Shown: one piece after another, positions 9,421-17,603 of the stretch | How the letters are laid out: the number at the start of each line of letters is the position of its first letter | How positions within the stretch are numbered: the first letter of the stretch is position 1 | Assembly (NCBI RefSeq): GCF_040427915.1 | Contig: NZ_JBETXJ010000002.1 | Location: 434,001-498,000, forward strand | Origin: Gardnerella vaginalis | Lineage (GTDB): Bacteria > Actinomycetota > Actinomycetes > Actinomycetales > Bifidobacteriaceae | Direction of reading: 5' to 3' | Length of the DNA: 64,000 nucleotides | Notes under the pieces: model-generated | Database searches by the model: none | The model's input: only the letters and a program-made list of their open reading frames with translations | Told to the model about the DNA's origin: nothing | Translations under genes and position numbers: made by a program

Positions 9421-11271
9421 TTACCAGAAACCGAATGGGTCAAAAATGCCACCATCGTCGGAATCGTCGTCTCCGCCTCGAGGGAGCTGATCCAAAGGAT
9501 CATCATCTCCATCTGAAGAATCGCCTCCATTGTTGTTCTGGCTCTTCTTATCGGAAGAATCAGGCTTTTTACTTCCGCGCTTCCTCAAGGATCGAGGGTC
9601 TTGACGAGTTGCGCCATTAACAGCAGCTTCTTCTTGGTTAAACTTGACTGTTAGATTGACAGTTCCGTTACCACGAACAACTGTTATTGTTGCCTTATCT
9701 CCCAAAGCGGTAGCGCGCACAAATCCCAAAAGCGAATAATTGCTTGTCACAGGCTTTCCATTAAACGCCACGATTGTATCTCCAGCACGCATTCCGCCTT
9801 TTGCTGCAGGAGCGCCAGGAGTTACAGACGCCACTTGAGCGCCGCCGCGCGTAATGTTATTTTGCGTTACGTTCACGCTTTTAACCATAATTCCAAGAGC
9901 AACGTGCTTTACAGAACCATTCTTAATAATCTCGTTTACTACGCGCTTAACAAGATTGGATGGAATAGCAAATCCAATTCCAATAGACCCTGCTGTGCCA
10001 CCTCTAGCAGAAGTTGCGGCAATAGAAGAATTAATACCGATTACTTTTCCAGCAGCATCAAAAGTTGGTCCGCCAGAATTACCAGGATTGATTGCAGCGT
10101 CAATTTGCACAGCATTTGTTACAATTTCCGAACGACTCTGATCATCCATAACGGAAACTGGGCGATTAAGCGCGGAAACAATGCCTGTTGTAGCAGTATC
10201 GTCGTAACCAAGAGGATTTCCAATTGCCATCACAGGTTCTCCAACAGCAAGCGCATCAGAATTAGCAAACTCAACTGGCTTTACGTTACTTGGTAAACCG
10301 TCTACTTTAAGCACAGCCAAATCGGTAGTTTTATCGGTTCCAACAAGCTTTGCCTTGTAAATCTGGCCATTAGATAGCGTTACTTGCAACTGTTGCATTC
10401 CAGCAATAACGTGATTGTTTGTAACAACATGACCTTGCTTGTCGATTATTGCCCCAGAGCCTTTGCTCATATTCTTGTCATTGCGCGCCTGAATAGACAC
10501 AACGCCGCCAGAAACGTTTTTAGCAACCGAACGCCAATCTGGAGATTGACCACCTTTTACTACTGCTGTGCCTTTTGAAGATGATTGTGTGCCTACATCT
10601 GCAAGCGTTCCCGAACCTGGAATAGAAATTAGTCCTTGAGTAATAGCGAATGACATTACAACAACGCATACCACTGCAGAAATAATTGACGACACAATCG
10701 CCACTGTTATATTTGAGTTTTCTCTGGACTCTTTTCTAGCGCCACGCTTTTTGTACACTACATGTGGACCTTGATTTGGATTCTGATTTGGATTCTGATT
10801 TGAACCCTGATTTACGACCTGTACTTCGCCATGAACTGCATCATCCTGATTATCGCCAGCATCGCCATCAGCAGCATCGCCATCAGCAGCATCATCACTC
10901 AAATCATAAGGATTCCCAAACCTAGAATTTTTAATATTGCTGCTATAAGGATCAGCATAAGGCAAGAACGGATTATCCAAATTGTCATCCGAACGCACAT
11001 AATCTCCGTTAACTGTGTTTCTTGACGATTCTTCACCATCATTAGCAGAAGAGTCGCCAGCAACCGAAGAGTTTGCAGAATTATTTTCATCGCTTCCGTC
11101 ACCAGTATTAACAGGACCATATGCACCATATTCTGGAGCAGGACGATAAATCTGAGGCTCATCCTGACCAGTCTGCTTAGCATTCTCCGTCTGCGACTGT
11201 CCTTGTGAAGACTGCTCAGATTGCACATCACTAGAATCATAGGCCTTAGAATCATAAATATCGTCAGCCAT
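9421..11271 (-). CDS. htrA: HtrA/DegP-like membrane-anchored serine protease with PDZ domain
   Basis: Extracytoplasmic quality-control protease. The 616 residues comprise a long acidic, Ser/Asn/Asp/Gln-rich cytoplasmic tail (1-185, with QNPNQNPNQ repeats), one membrane helix (~188-212), a trypsin-like domain with catalytic His287 (NNHVIAG), Asp317 (TTDLAVLKV) and Ser399 (GNSGGP), and a PDZ domain (~455-545). The C-terminal ~65 residues are a highly charged Asp/Ser/Gly tail ending in GIFDPFGFW, unusual for the family. AAGGAGG sits four bases before the ATG. The tail contains a copy of the dispersed CGGTTGCTGGCGAC motif (11053-11066, minus strand), read as SVAGDS. Family certain; gene symbol by class. 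Confidence 0.92.
   Translation of the reverse strand: MADDIYDSKAYDSSDVQSEQSSQGQSQTENAKQTGQDEPQIYRPAPEYGAYGPVNTGDGSDENNSANSSVAGDSSANDGEESSRNTVNGDYVRSDDNLDNPFLPYADPYSSNIKNSRFGNPYDLSDDAADGDAADGDAGDNQDDAVHGEVQVVNQGSNQNPNQNPNQGPHVVYKKRGARKESRENSNITVAIVSSIISAVVCVVVMSFAITQGLISIPGSGTLADVGTQSSSKGTAVVKGGQSPDWRSVAKNVSGGVVSIQARNDKNMSKGSGAIIDKQGHVVTNNHVIAGMQQLQVTLSNGQIYKAKLVGTDKTTDLAVLKVDGLPSNVKPVEFANSDALAVGEPVMAIGNPLGYDDTATTGIVSALNRPVSVMDDQSRSEIVTNAVQIDAAINPGNSGGPTFDAAGKVIGINSSIAATSARGGTAGSIGIGFAIPSNLVKRVVNEIIKNGSVKHVALGIMVKSVNVTQNNITRGGAQVASVTPGAPAAKGGMRAGDTIVAFNGKPVTSNYSLLGFVRATALGDKATITVVRGNGTVNLTVKFNQEEAAVNGATRQDPRSLRKRGSKKPDSSDKKSQNNNGGDSSDGDDDPLDQLPRGGDDDSDDGGIFDPFGFW
11053..11066 (-). repeat. dispersed CGGTTGCTGGCGAC motif, copy 1 (in htrA)
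   Basis: Exact CGGTTGCTGGCGAC core on the minus strand, followed by TCTTC. It lies in the disordered N-terminal coding part of htrA. Confidence 0.6.
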
Positions 11272-11466
11272 TAATCCTCCTTAAATCTTTTAACACAACA
11301 TACTCTAATCTGACTACACGCATTCATACAAGTTAATATGCGATTTTTACGCGATTTAATCTCTCTACACTCAAATAAAGCGTAAGTTAAAATCTAAGAT
11401 TTAATTTTCTTACAATACGAGTTAACCGTTTTGCTCTTAAAATTACCTGAATATTTAGCCATATAA

Positions 11467-11506
11467 TACCGTATAAATACCATATAGTTACCGTATGAAT
11501 ACCGTA
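11467..11506. repeat. four 11-bp-phased TACCGTA iterons upstream of tgt
   Basis: TACCGTA, TACCATA, TACCGTA and TACCGTA begin at 11467, 11478, 11489 and 11500, one DNA helical turn apart. Such phasing suggests cooperative protein binding on one DNA face. It is 130 bp before tgt and 195 bp before htrA. Confidence 0.6.
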
Positions 11507-11559
11507 AAATTAGCTAGCGGTTTTTATAGAAAATACATAAACACGTAGAATTTAACGAA

Positions 11560-11582
11560 CGGTTGCTGGCGACTTTTCCGCG
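11560..11582 (+). repeat. dispersed CGGTTGCTGGCGAC motif, copy 2 (intergenic)
   Basis: CGGTTGCTGGCGAC followed by TTTTCCGCG. The last 18 bases of this copy are identical to the copy inside the ThrE-like gene (47038-47055). Confidence 0.65.
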
Positions 11583-11636
11583 CACAATGCCGCAACTTAT
11601 GAGCATATCGTCATACCTTCTAATAGAGTAAAAGGT

Positions 11637-12938
11637 ATGACTAATCTTATTGAACAGCCACGCGGAGCAGAGCCTGGTAAACCAGGAGATCGCAGAGAAT
11701 TCTCGTTTGTAACGAAAACGCGTTTAGAAAATACGGCGGACGGCAAGGGGCGTGACGGCGCACGATACGGACGTACAGGCGTGATTCACACGCCTCATGG
11801 AGATATTCACACGCCTGCTTTTGTGCCTGTTGCAACTCAAGCCGCAATGAAAGCAGTGCTGCCAGAGTCAATAAAAGATTTGGGTGGCCAATGCATGCTT
11901 TCTAACGCATTCCACTTATATGAGCGTCCTGGCGAAGACATTCTAGACGAAGCTGGCGGGCTTGCAAAGTTTATGAACTGGAATGGTCCAACTTTTACGG
12001 ATTCTGGCGGCTTCCAGGTGCTTTCGCTTGGAGCGGGATTTAAGAAAACTCTTGCAATGGACGTTACTGGAATGAAATCCGACGACGTTATTGCAGAAGG
12101 CAAAGAGCGTATGGCATTCGTTGACGAAGATGGCGTTACTTTTAAGTCGCCGCTCAACGGCTCAACTCACCGATTCAGTGCGGAAATCTCAATGGGTATT
12201 CAGCATAAGCTTGGCGCTGATATTATGTTTGCTTTCGATGAGCTTACAACTCTTATGAACACTCGCCGTTATCAAGAGGAGTCTGTTGAGCGCACTTTCC
12301 GCTGGGCTAAGCGTTGTGTTGCTGAACACAAGCGATTAACCGAGGCGCGATTGGGAAAGCCATATCAAGCGTTGTATGGAGTAGTTCAAGGTGCGAATTA
12401 CGAAGATTTGCGTAGGCATGCAGCAGAGCAGATTGCTTCACTTGACTTTGACGGCGTTGGAATCGGCGGCGCAATTGAAAAGCGCATTATTGGGGATACT
12501 TGCGCTTGGATTTGCGACGCTATGCCAGAAAATCGCCCTCGCCATGTGCTTGGAATTGCTGCTGTAGACGACATTTTTGCTTGCGTAGAAAACGGCGGCG
12601 ATACTTTTGATTGTGTGGCTCCTGCACGATGCGGACGAAACGGCGCGATTTTTACTCGCCACGGACGATATAACGTGAAGCGCGCCGAATTTAAGCACGA
12701 TCAGGGTCCGCTTGAAGCTGGATGCGATTGCTACACTTGCACGCATTATTCGCGCATGTATGTAAATCATTTGCTACGCGCTAAAGAGATGAACGGATAC
12801 ACGCTTGCCACTATTCACAACGAGCGATTCTTTATTAAACTTCTAGACGATATTCGTGCATCGATTGACGGCGGATATTTTGAAAACTTCCGCGATGAAT
12901 CGCTTGCGCACTACTACGAAAATGGCTCGCGTGGATAA
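11637..12938 (+). CDS. tgt: queuine tRNA-ribosyltransferase
   Basis: Exchanges guanine-34 for a queuosine precursor or queuine in tRNA-Asp/Asn/His/Tyr. The 433-residue protein has the TIM-barrel signatures: TDSGGFQVLSL (active-site Asp), a QGANYEDLR segment, GIGGAIEK, and the C-terminal zinc site CDCYTC with a downstream His in TIHNERF. The first ~45 residues are a non-conserved extension. The SD (AAAGG) is only one base from the ATG, so the start is uncertain, but no better in-frame ATG exists before the conserved part. No queuosine synthesis genes are in the window, so salvage is plausible. Confidence 0.92.
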   Translation: MTNLIEQPRGAEPGKPGDRREFSFVTKTRLENTADGKGRDGARYGRTGVIHTPHGDIHTPAFVPVATQAAMKAVLPESIKDLGGQCMLSNAFHLYERPGEDILDEAGGLAKFMNWNGPTFTDSGGFQVLSLGAGFKKTLAMDVTGMKSDDVIAEGKERMAFVDEDGVTFKSPLNGSTHRFSAEISMGIQHKLGADIMFAFDELTTLMNTRRYQEESVERTFRWAKRCVAEHKRLTEARLGKPYQALYGVVQGANYEDLRRHAAEQIASLDFDGVGIGGAIEKRIIGDTCAWICDAMPENRPRHVLGIAAVDDIFACVENGGDTFDCVAPARCGRNGAIFTRHGRYNVKRAEFKHDQGPLEAGCDCYTCTHYSRMYVNHLLRAKEMNGYTLATIHNERFFIKLLDDIRASIDGGYFENFRDESLAHYYENGSRG

Positions 12939-13359
12939 TTTGCTTGGTGTTGCGCGCTCCTTGCTTGGTATTGCGCGAGGTTTGAGTATTTCTCTCCTCG
13001 CAAGTGACGCGCTCCTTTACGGGGGTCTTATGAACGTTAATATTCCAAGGCCTCAGTATGGCGCTATTTATTGCTCGTAGAGAAATACATCAAACCTTCT
13101 GGATATCTAGAACTTTTGCGTGTTTTTCATCACCGAGATTCTCGATTTTTCTTGCTCTCTCGGCGAGTCACCACCTTCGGCGCTGAGGCTCACCTCGCTC
13201 GCGGCGAAAAATCTCGAATCTCTACCGTACGTGATGCAGTCAGCGAGAGCGATTTTTCCGCTTTTTGTAGCTCTAAACGGCGTGTCTAACAACAAAAAGC
13301 GGGAATAGTTTACGCATTACGCAGCTCGAAATCGTCTATTCGTAAGGGAATTACGTGCT
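12939..13359. other. 421 bp non-coding region carrying inverted element copy A
   Basis: Lies between the converging tgt and gntR genes. Most of it is the ~256 bp element A (12971-13226); a 17-bp unit GCTTGGTRTTGCGCG is duplicated just before it (about 12942-12976). Small ORFs here read through the hairpin and have no coding character. Confidence 0.6.
12971..13226 (+). repeat. element A, inverted partner of element B (17210-17423)
   Basis: Matches the reverse complement of 17210-17423 over its whole length, from TTGCGCGAGGTTTGAG to GAATCTCTACC. Copy A has about 45 extra bases in the middle (around 13010-13065). The distal 88 nt (13135-13222) form a long hairpin whose outer arms are GAGATTCTCGATTTTTC and GAAAAATCTCGAATCTC. 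No transposase gene is present, so it resembles a MITE or a structured intergenic repeat. Confidence 0.75.
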
Positions 13360-14157
13360 TTAGTGCTTATGCAGTCTATTGAGCAAAATAGACTGAATTG
13401 GCTCATAATGGTCGTTTACAGCCTGCCTATACCCATCTGCGTCTCCCGCAATAGCTGTTTTAAGCATAAGCTCGTGCGCTCTAGCTGTCTTTTCAAGTTC
13501 GTCCGAAACTTCCAATCCCAATTGTGGCAAAACCGCCATATGCACAAGCCACAAGCATCGCACGAATTGCTCTGCAATCGTATTGTTTACCGCGTGCAAA
13601 ATACCAGTGTGGAAAGCAATGTCTTGTTCTAGGAACGTTTTTCCAGCGTGCGCCTCTTTAGCCATTATTTCCGAAAGCGTTTCCAGCTCTGGCTGCTGCG
13701 TTCCTTTAAGTGACTCAACCACCTTATCCGCGCACCCAAGGTCTAGGAATTTTCGCATTTCTACAACATCGCTTAAATCTTCAAAATTCTTATTTATTGA
13801 GATTAAAGAGCGGAATGCAAGTGTTTCCACCATTGGGTCAAGCGATAATGAGCCAACGAACATGCCTTTTCCTTGCTTAACTTCCACAATATTAAGCGCT
13901 TCAAGCTTACGAATTGCCTCGCGCACCGAAGATCTTGATGCGCCAATCAAGTTACAAAGCATTGGTTCTGTTGGTAGCATGTCTTTTGGCTGCAAGCGTT
14001 CTCTTAATATGAGCGACCTGATCGCATCCATTGTTTCATCGCAGCGTTTTCTAGCTGTGATTGGAGCGGAGTTTGAGTTTGAGCTTGCCTGTAAGAAAGA
14101 TAAACGATCTAGTGTTGTCATCTCGTCGTCTTCATGGCTGCTAAATGTCTCTTCCAT
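13360..14157 (-). CDS. nanR: FadR-subfamily GntR regulator, probable sialic-acid repressor
   Basis: Winged-helix DNA-binding domain (residues ~40-105: LPTEPMLCNLIGASRSSVREAIRKLEA, shown in part as GASRSSVREAIRKLE) followed by an FCD ligand-binding domain with the metal-type motif D-x4-H (EQDIAFHTGIL) and a C-terminal AHELMLKTAI...NDHY helix pair. AGGAG lies five bases before the ATG, and the coding region overlaps the sialidase stop by 17 bp, so it is the second gene of the nanH transcript. Its position and the shared motifs at three nan promoters suggest it represses the whole locus in response to a sialic-acid intermediate. The symbol is by context, not by proven orthology. Confidence 0.75.
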   Translation of the reverse strand: MEETFSSHEDDEMTTLDRLSFLQASSNSNSAPITARKRCDETMDAIRSLILRERLQPKDMLPTEPMLCNLIGASRSSVREAIRKLEALNIVEVKQGKGMFVGSLSLDPMVETLAFRSLISINKNFEDLSDVVEMRKFLDLGCADKVVESLKGTQQPELETLSEIMAKEAHAGKTFLEQDIAFHTGILHAVNNTIAEQFVRCLWLVHMAVLPQLGLEVSDELEKTARAHELMLKTAIAGDADGYRQAVNDHYEPIQSILLNRLHKH

Positions 14158-16852
14158 GTTGGCTCCTTTCAGTTCGCGTAAGGCTTCCTTCTTCTAAATC
14201 TTTCATTTTTTCACTTGTGTTTATTTTATTTTTTATACAATCTAAATCTGTATTGTTTAAACTTTTTGCATTGCTTTTAAAACCTATTTGTAAATTATCC
14301 TGCTTCCAAAGATTGGAATCTATTGCTGTTATATAGATTCCAGTAGTCTCTCTTTCCCACAGTAGTTGCAAAGTTCGTTTATTGCTAGAGCTAAGGCATT
14401 GATAAACGTGATGGAATGGGTTTATGCACACGTTTTTTGCCCACGTTTGCCCACCGTCGTAGCTGAATCGCACAACTCCGCGGCCGCGATAGGGCATCAT
14501 TTGGCTCGCGTTTGCAAAGGCTATGCAATCTGCATTTTCGCTGTTAAAACAGGTTGTGCTCGGCTGGCTGAATATTTCTGGCAAACTTGTGTCAAAAATC
14601 AGCTCGCTCCACGTTTCTCCGCAATCATGACTAATGGCTTTGCCTACACATCCCGAGCGATTTTGATTTCGGAAGAAAGCTAAAATATCGCCATTTTTGC
14701 GTTCAACAAACACAGTTTCGGAGCTTGTGGCATCGTCGTCTTGCATTGTTATAGGATCTACGATTTTTCCGTTGATTAATCGTCCTTCGTTAATCATTTT
14801 GCCTCGGCGCCATGTTTTGCCGTCGTCATCCGAAATAAGCGCTCCCGAAGAATAGTGTGATTTGCTTTGAGCGCTGCAATAGAATGGCACGAGTATTCTG
14901 CCGTAATGTTTTTCGCTTTGTCTAATAACAATTCCATTCCCTGGGCATACTCCAGCGAAGCTCATCCATGGCTCTTTAACCATGTGATCGATTAGACGTG
15001 GCGCGCTCCACGTTTTGCCGTCGTCATCCGAGTAGATTTGCGCTATATAACACGTTTTTTCGGCGAATAATGGCTGACTTTCGCTTGCAATTTCTTGCGA
15101 TTTCCATATGTTCCACGTGGAACTGTCGCAAGTTTGATTATTGCTTAAAGTGCTGTTCAAGTTACGATTCAAATCACCATTCAAATCATCACTCAAATCG
15201 CTATTTTTTATACTTCCGTCTGGGAAAACTAGCCACTTTGTTAAGCATTCTTTTTCGCTAGAATCGCATGGCAGTTTTACGGCCGCGCTCCCATCCATTA
15301 ATGCTGCGTAGTGTCTGCCAAAGCGATCTTCCAGCTTGATTCTTCCGCATTCGTCCACGCCTACAGCGGTTTTGCAATTTGTTAACCCAATTCCGCCAGG
15401 ATTAAGATCTATTAATACGTTAATTCTTTCGCTTTTTCCCGCTGGATCTAAAATAGGGCAGGAGTCGATTGCGCTCGCGCCCAGTTTTCCAAGGTTTTTG
15501 CCAGGCATGTTGATTACTGTTTGCAAAGGACCCCACGTTTTTCCGCCATCTGTGGATCTGCGAATTACAAAGTTTATGTGGTTTGGGGCGTCGTTTGAAA
15601 CGCTTGTTCGCTGATCGGCTCCTGCAATTAGCGTTCCCATGCGCGTTTTTACAAGAGATGGTATTCTGTAGCTGCGAGATTCTGCATATCCCGTGTCAAA
15701 TAATGCTGTTGTTACAAGTGGCTTTACTTTCGATATTCTTTGGATTTGTCCTTCGGTGAGCGCGCTAAAGTAAATTCCTCCCGTTCTGGCTTCGCCCATT
15801 AATCGCACTCCGCGCAAGTCTTCGCCAATGCTTACGGCGTTTAATCCCGTTATGTTTGCAAACCAGAATTGTCCTATGTTGTGCGACTCGCTGTAACCGT
15901 CTACGCAAATGTCTGTTGCTCCGCGATTTGCGCGAATAATCAAGTCGTGCCATTCGCCGTCGTCAACGCTTGCGGCTGCTTCGATTACGCTTTTTACGCC
16001 TGTTTCGTCGTCGATTAGCGTGATTTTTATACCTTCTTGCCCTGCATACACGCTTATTTTTTCGCTAAATTCTTGTTTAGTTTTTGTTCCAGCAGCAAAA
16101 AGCACTCCGTGCTGACCTGGTCCGCGCAATCTGAATTGAATGTGCAGAGTTCCGCTCGTTTTGCAAGATACGCGTTTTATGTCTCTTGCACAAATAGTAG
16201 GTCCTGCAAACCATATGTCTGGCTGTGCCTGAGTGGACGAATTTGCAATTTCTCCTGGATTTGGCAAGTGACTTGAGTAATAAAAATCATAGATTTGCGA
16301 AGATTTTTTCGTTGCTGCACACGCCTCAGCCGCTTTTGCACTCACTCTTTGCGGCCCAAGATTAGTCGCGCTTGCAAAGCATTGGTATCCGTCTAAATAG
16401 AATCGGCTTCCAAAACTTCCGTACGTTATTGCAAAATCGTGTTCGCGCCCGTTGCTTATGTTTAAGGCGTCTTCCATGTGTAGCACAATTTCTTTCGCGC
16501 CGTTTGCGTCTGCGATATCTTCTAAAAGATTTTGTGCACTAAGCAGTGGAGCGTCTTCTTTAATACTTATTTTTATTATTGGAGTTGTGTGCTCTTGTTG
16601 TGCAGAAGCTTCCGACTTTTGCGCGGGCTTAATATCTAATAAATCACAATCCGCATTTGCTACAAATTTAAATCCTATTATTCCTTCGTTTTGATTTATT
16701 CCTTCGTTTTTATCTTTACGATTGAGGCATGATGCGTTTTCGCTAGATGGTGTAATTTTTATTGTGGCATGGCTGAATCGCGTATGCTTCGAACCCTCGA
16801 TATCCGCGATATCTTCAATAAGGCTCGTCGTCTTCGTTGAACGGCGTTCCAT
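14141..16852 (-). CDS. nanH: exo-alpha-sialidase, cytoplasmic type with LamG-like domain
   Basis: Releases terminal sialic acid from glycans (GH33). The 903 residues comprise a variable N-terminal region, a LamG/concanavalin-like domain (~190-375), then a six-bladed propeller: YRIP motif with Arg396, and five Asp boxes at about 433, 607, 675, 742 and 797 (STDGGKTW, SDDDGKTW twice, SHDCGETW, SYDGGQTW). No signal peptide or membrane anchor is visible, so it should act inside the cell on imported sialosides or be released by lysis; this matches what is known as the NanH1 type in Gardnerella. The start at 16852 has GGAGG seven bases upstream. Region 600-585 is an Asn/Ser/Asp low-complexity insert (NDLSDDLNGDLN). 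Promoter and operator lie just upstream. Confidence 0.93.
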   Translation of the reverse strand: MERRSTKTTSLIEDIADIEGSKHTRFSHATIKITPSSENASCLNRKDKNEGINQNEGIIGFKFVANADCDLLDIKPAQKSEASAQQEHTTPIIKISIKEDAPLLSAQNLLEDIADANGAKEIVLHMEDALNISNGREHDFAITYGSFGSRFYLDGYQCFASATNLGPQRVSAKAAEACAATKKSSQIYDFYYSSHLPNPGEIANSSTQAQPDIWFAGPTICARDIKRVSCKTSGTLHIQFRLRGPGQHGVLFAAGTKTKQEFSEKISVYAGQEGIKITLIDDETGVKSVIEAAASVDDGEWHDLIIRANRGATDICVDGYSESHNIGQFWFANITGLNAVSIGEDLRGVRLMGEARTGGIYFSALTEGQIQRISKVKPLVTTALFDTGYAESRSYRIPSLVKTRMGTLIAGADQRTSVSNDAPNHINFVIRRSTDGGKTWGPLQTVINMPGKNLGKLGASAIDSCPILDPAGKSERINVLIDLNPGGIGLTNCKTAVGVDECGRIKLEDRFGRHYAALMDGSAAVKLPCDSSEKECLTKWLVFPDGSIKNSDLSDDLNGDLNRNLNSTLSNNQTCDSSTWNIWKSQEIASESQPLFAEKTCYIAQIYSDDDGKTWSAPRLIDHMVKEPWMSFAGVCPGNGIVIRQSEKHYGRILVPFYCSAQSKSHYSSGALISDDDGKTWRRGKMINEGRLINGKIVDPITMQDDDATSSETVFVERKNGDILAFFRNQNRSGCVGKAISHDCGETWSELIFDTSLPEIFSQPSTTCFNSENADCIAFANASQMMPYRGRGVVRFSYDGGQTWAKNVCINPFHHVYQCLSSSNKRTLQLLWERETTGIYITAIDSNLWKQDNLQIGFKSNAKSLNNTDLDCIKNKINTSEKMKDLEEGSLTRTERSQHGRDI

Positions 16853-16898
16853 CTTTAGTCCTCCATGACCAGAAAAATTAAAACCACTATGTTTTAAC

Positions 16899-16914
16899 AC
16901 GTCTGACGTCTTAC
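16899..16914 (-). promoter_or_regulatory. GntR-type operator 1, nanH promoter
   Basis: Minus strand TAAGACGTCAGA matches 10 of 12 bases of the palindrome TCAGACGTCTGA found before the DUF4862-nanK-nanE operon. It lies just downstream of the predicted -10 of nanH, a good position for repression. Confidence 0.55.
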
Positions 16915-16924
16915 GACATCTACT

Positions 16925-16953
16925 TATTTAGTCTATCACATATTTTTATGCAA
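16925..16953 (-). promoter_or_regulatory. predicted sigma-70-type promoter of nanH
   Basis: Minus strand TTGCAT, 17-base spacer, TAAATA, about 73 bases before the chosen nanH start. The operator-like site follows directly. Confidence 0.45.
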
Positions 16954-16990
16954 ACGCGCAACTGCTGTAAGATGATGTCACAAAATAAAA

Positions 16991-17016
16991 AAGAACGTTG
17001 AAAAATCAACGTTCTT
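16991..17016 (-). terminator. terminator of tRNA-Leu
   Basis: Perfect 10-bp stem AAGAACGTTG/CAACGTTCTT with a 6-nt loop, followed on the minus strand by a T-rich tract. It starts 7 bases beyond the tRNA 3' end. Confidence 0.85.
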
Positions 17017-17022
17017 AAAGAG

Positions 17023-17105
17023 TGCGAACGGCGGGACTTGAACCCGCATGAGCATACACTCACTGCCACCTGAAGACAGCGCGTCTACCATTCCGCCACG
17101 TTCGC
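17023..17105 (-). tRNA. tRNA-Leu(CAG)
   Basis: 83-nt class II tRNA. Acceptor GCGAACG/CGTTCGC, anticodon stem CTGTC/GGCAG with loop TTCAGGT (anticodon CAG), a variable arm (GAGTGTATGCTC) and T-arm GCGGG-TTCAAGT-CCCGC. CCA is not encoded. It sits between nanH and element B. Confidence 0.93.
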
Positions 17106-17209
17106 ATACAGAGCACAAATCTACCATATTTGCAGCCGTTTAGCAAATATTGACACTTGTGTGTTGTTTACGAATTATCCGCAATTGATTAGATAACGCT
17201 GCCAGGTTA

Positions 17210-17423
17210 GGTAGAGATTCGAGATTTTTCGCACTGAATGAGATGAACCTCAGCGCCGAAGGTGGTGATTCATCGAATGAAGAAGAAAAATCGAGAATCT
17301 CGGTGATAAAAGACACGCAAAAGTTCTAGACATTCAGAAGGTTTGATGTATTTCTATACGAGCAATAAAAGAGGAGCGTAGCGACGGGACTTGCGAGGAG
17401 AGAAATACTCAAACCTCGCGCAA
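17210..17423 (-). repeat. element B, inverted partner of element A
   Basis: 214 bp matching the reverse complement of 12971-13226. Its hairpin part is 17214-17301 (88 nt, same length as in A). Differences from A cluster in the inner arms, and some are paired. Confidence 0.75.
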
Positions 17424-17503
17424 CACAAAGTAAGGAAAATCGTTAGCGTGGATTAGCCGCGCTCACGCAGGAATACGCAAGAGTTACATAGCTTGGTGTG
17501 CAT

Positions 17504-17547
17504 AAGATGAAAGAACCGCCCCCAAACGAGAGCGGTTCTTTCATCTT
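17504..17547 (-). terminator. strong hairpin downstream of nagA
   Basis: Perfect 16-bp stem (17504-17519 with 17532-17547) and a 12-nt loop, 56 bp after the nagA stop. There is no long U tract, so it may also be an RNA-stabilising end. Confidence 0.75.
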
Positions 17548-17603
17548 CAATGGTGATGCCTGAGTACATTGACATCACTTTAATCGCAACGATACGATTT
17601 CCG

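Larger units (their letters stand above)
11272..11636. other. 365 bp divergent intergenic region htrA/tgt
   Basis: AT-rich promoter region for both genes. It contains an array of four TACC(G/A)TA units at exact 11-bp spacing (11467-11506) and a copy of the dispersed motif (11560-11582). No further gene is seen. Confidence 0.6.
17106..17603. other. 498 bp non-coding region carrying inverted element copy B
   Basis: Holds element B (17210-17423) and the nagA terminator hairpin (17504-17547). No gene is supported. Confidence 0.6.

Noticed and set aside
11467..11506. CRISPR-like array
   Set aside because: Units of 7 bp at 11-bp spacing are far too short; no CRISPR repeats or cas genes occur in the window.
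13071..13308. Small ORFs inside element A
   Set aside because: They read through the hairpin on both strands and are disrupted in copy B.
12971..17423. Composite transposon with IS ends
   Set aside because: No transposase or target-site duplication is seen; the elements are only described as inverted repeats.
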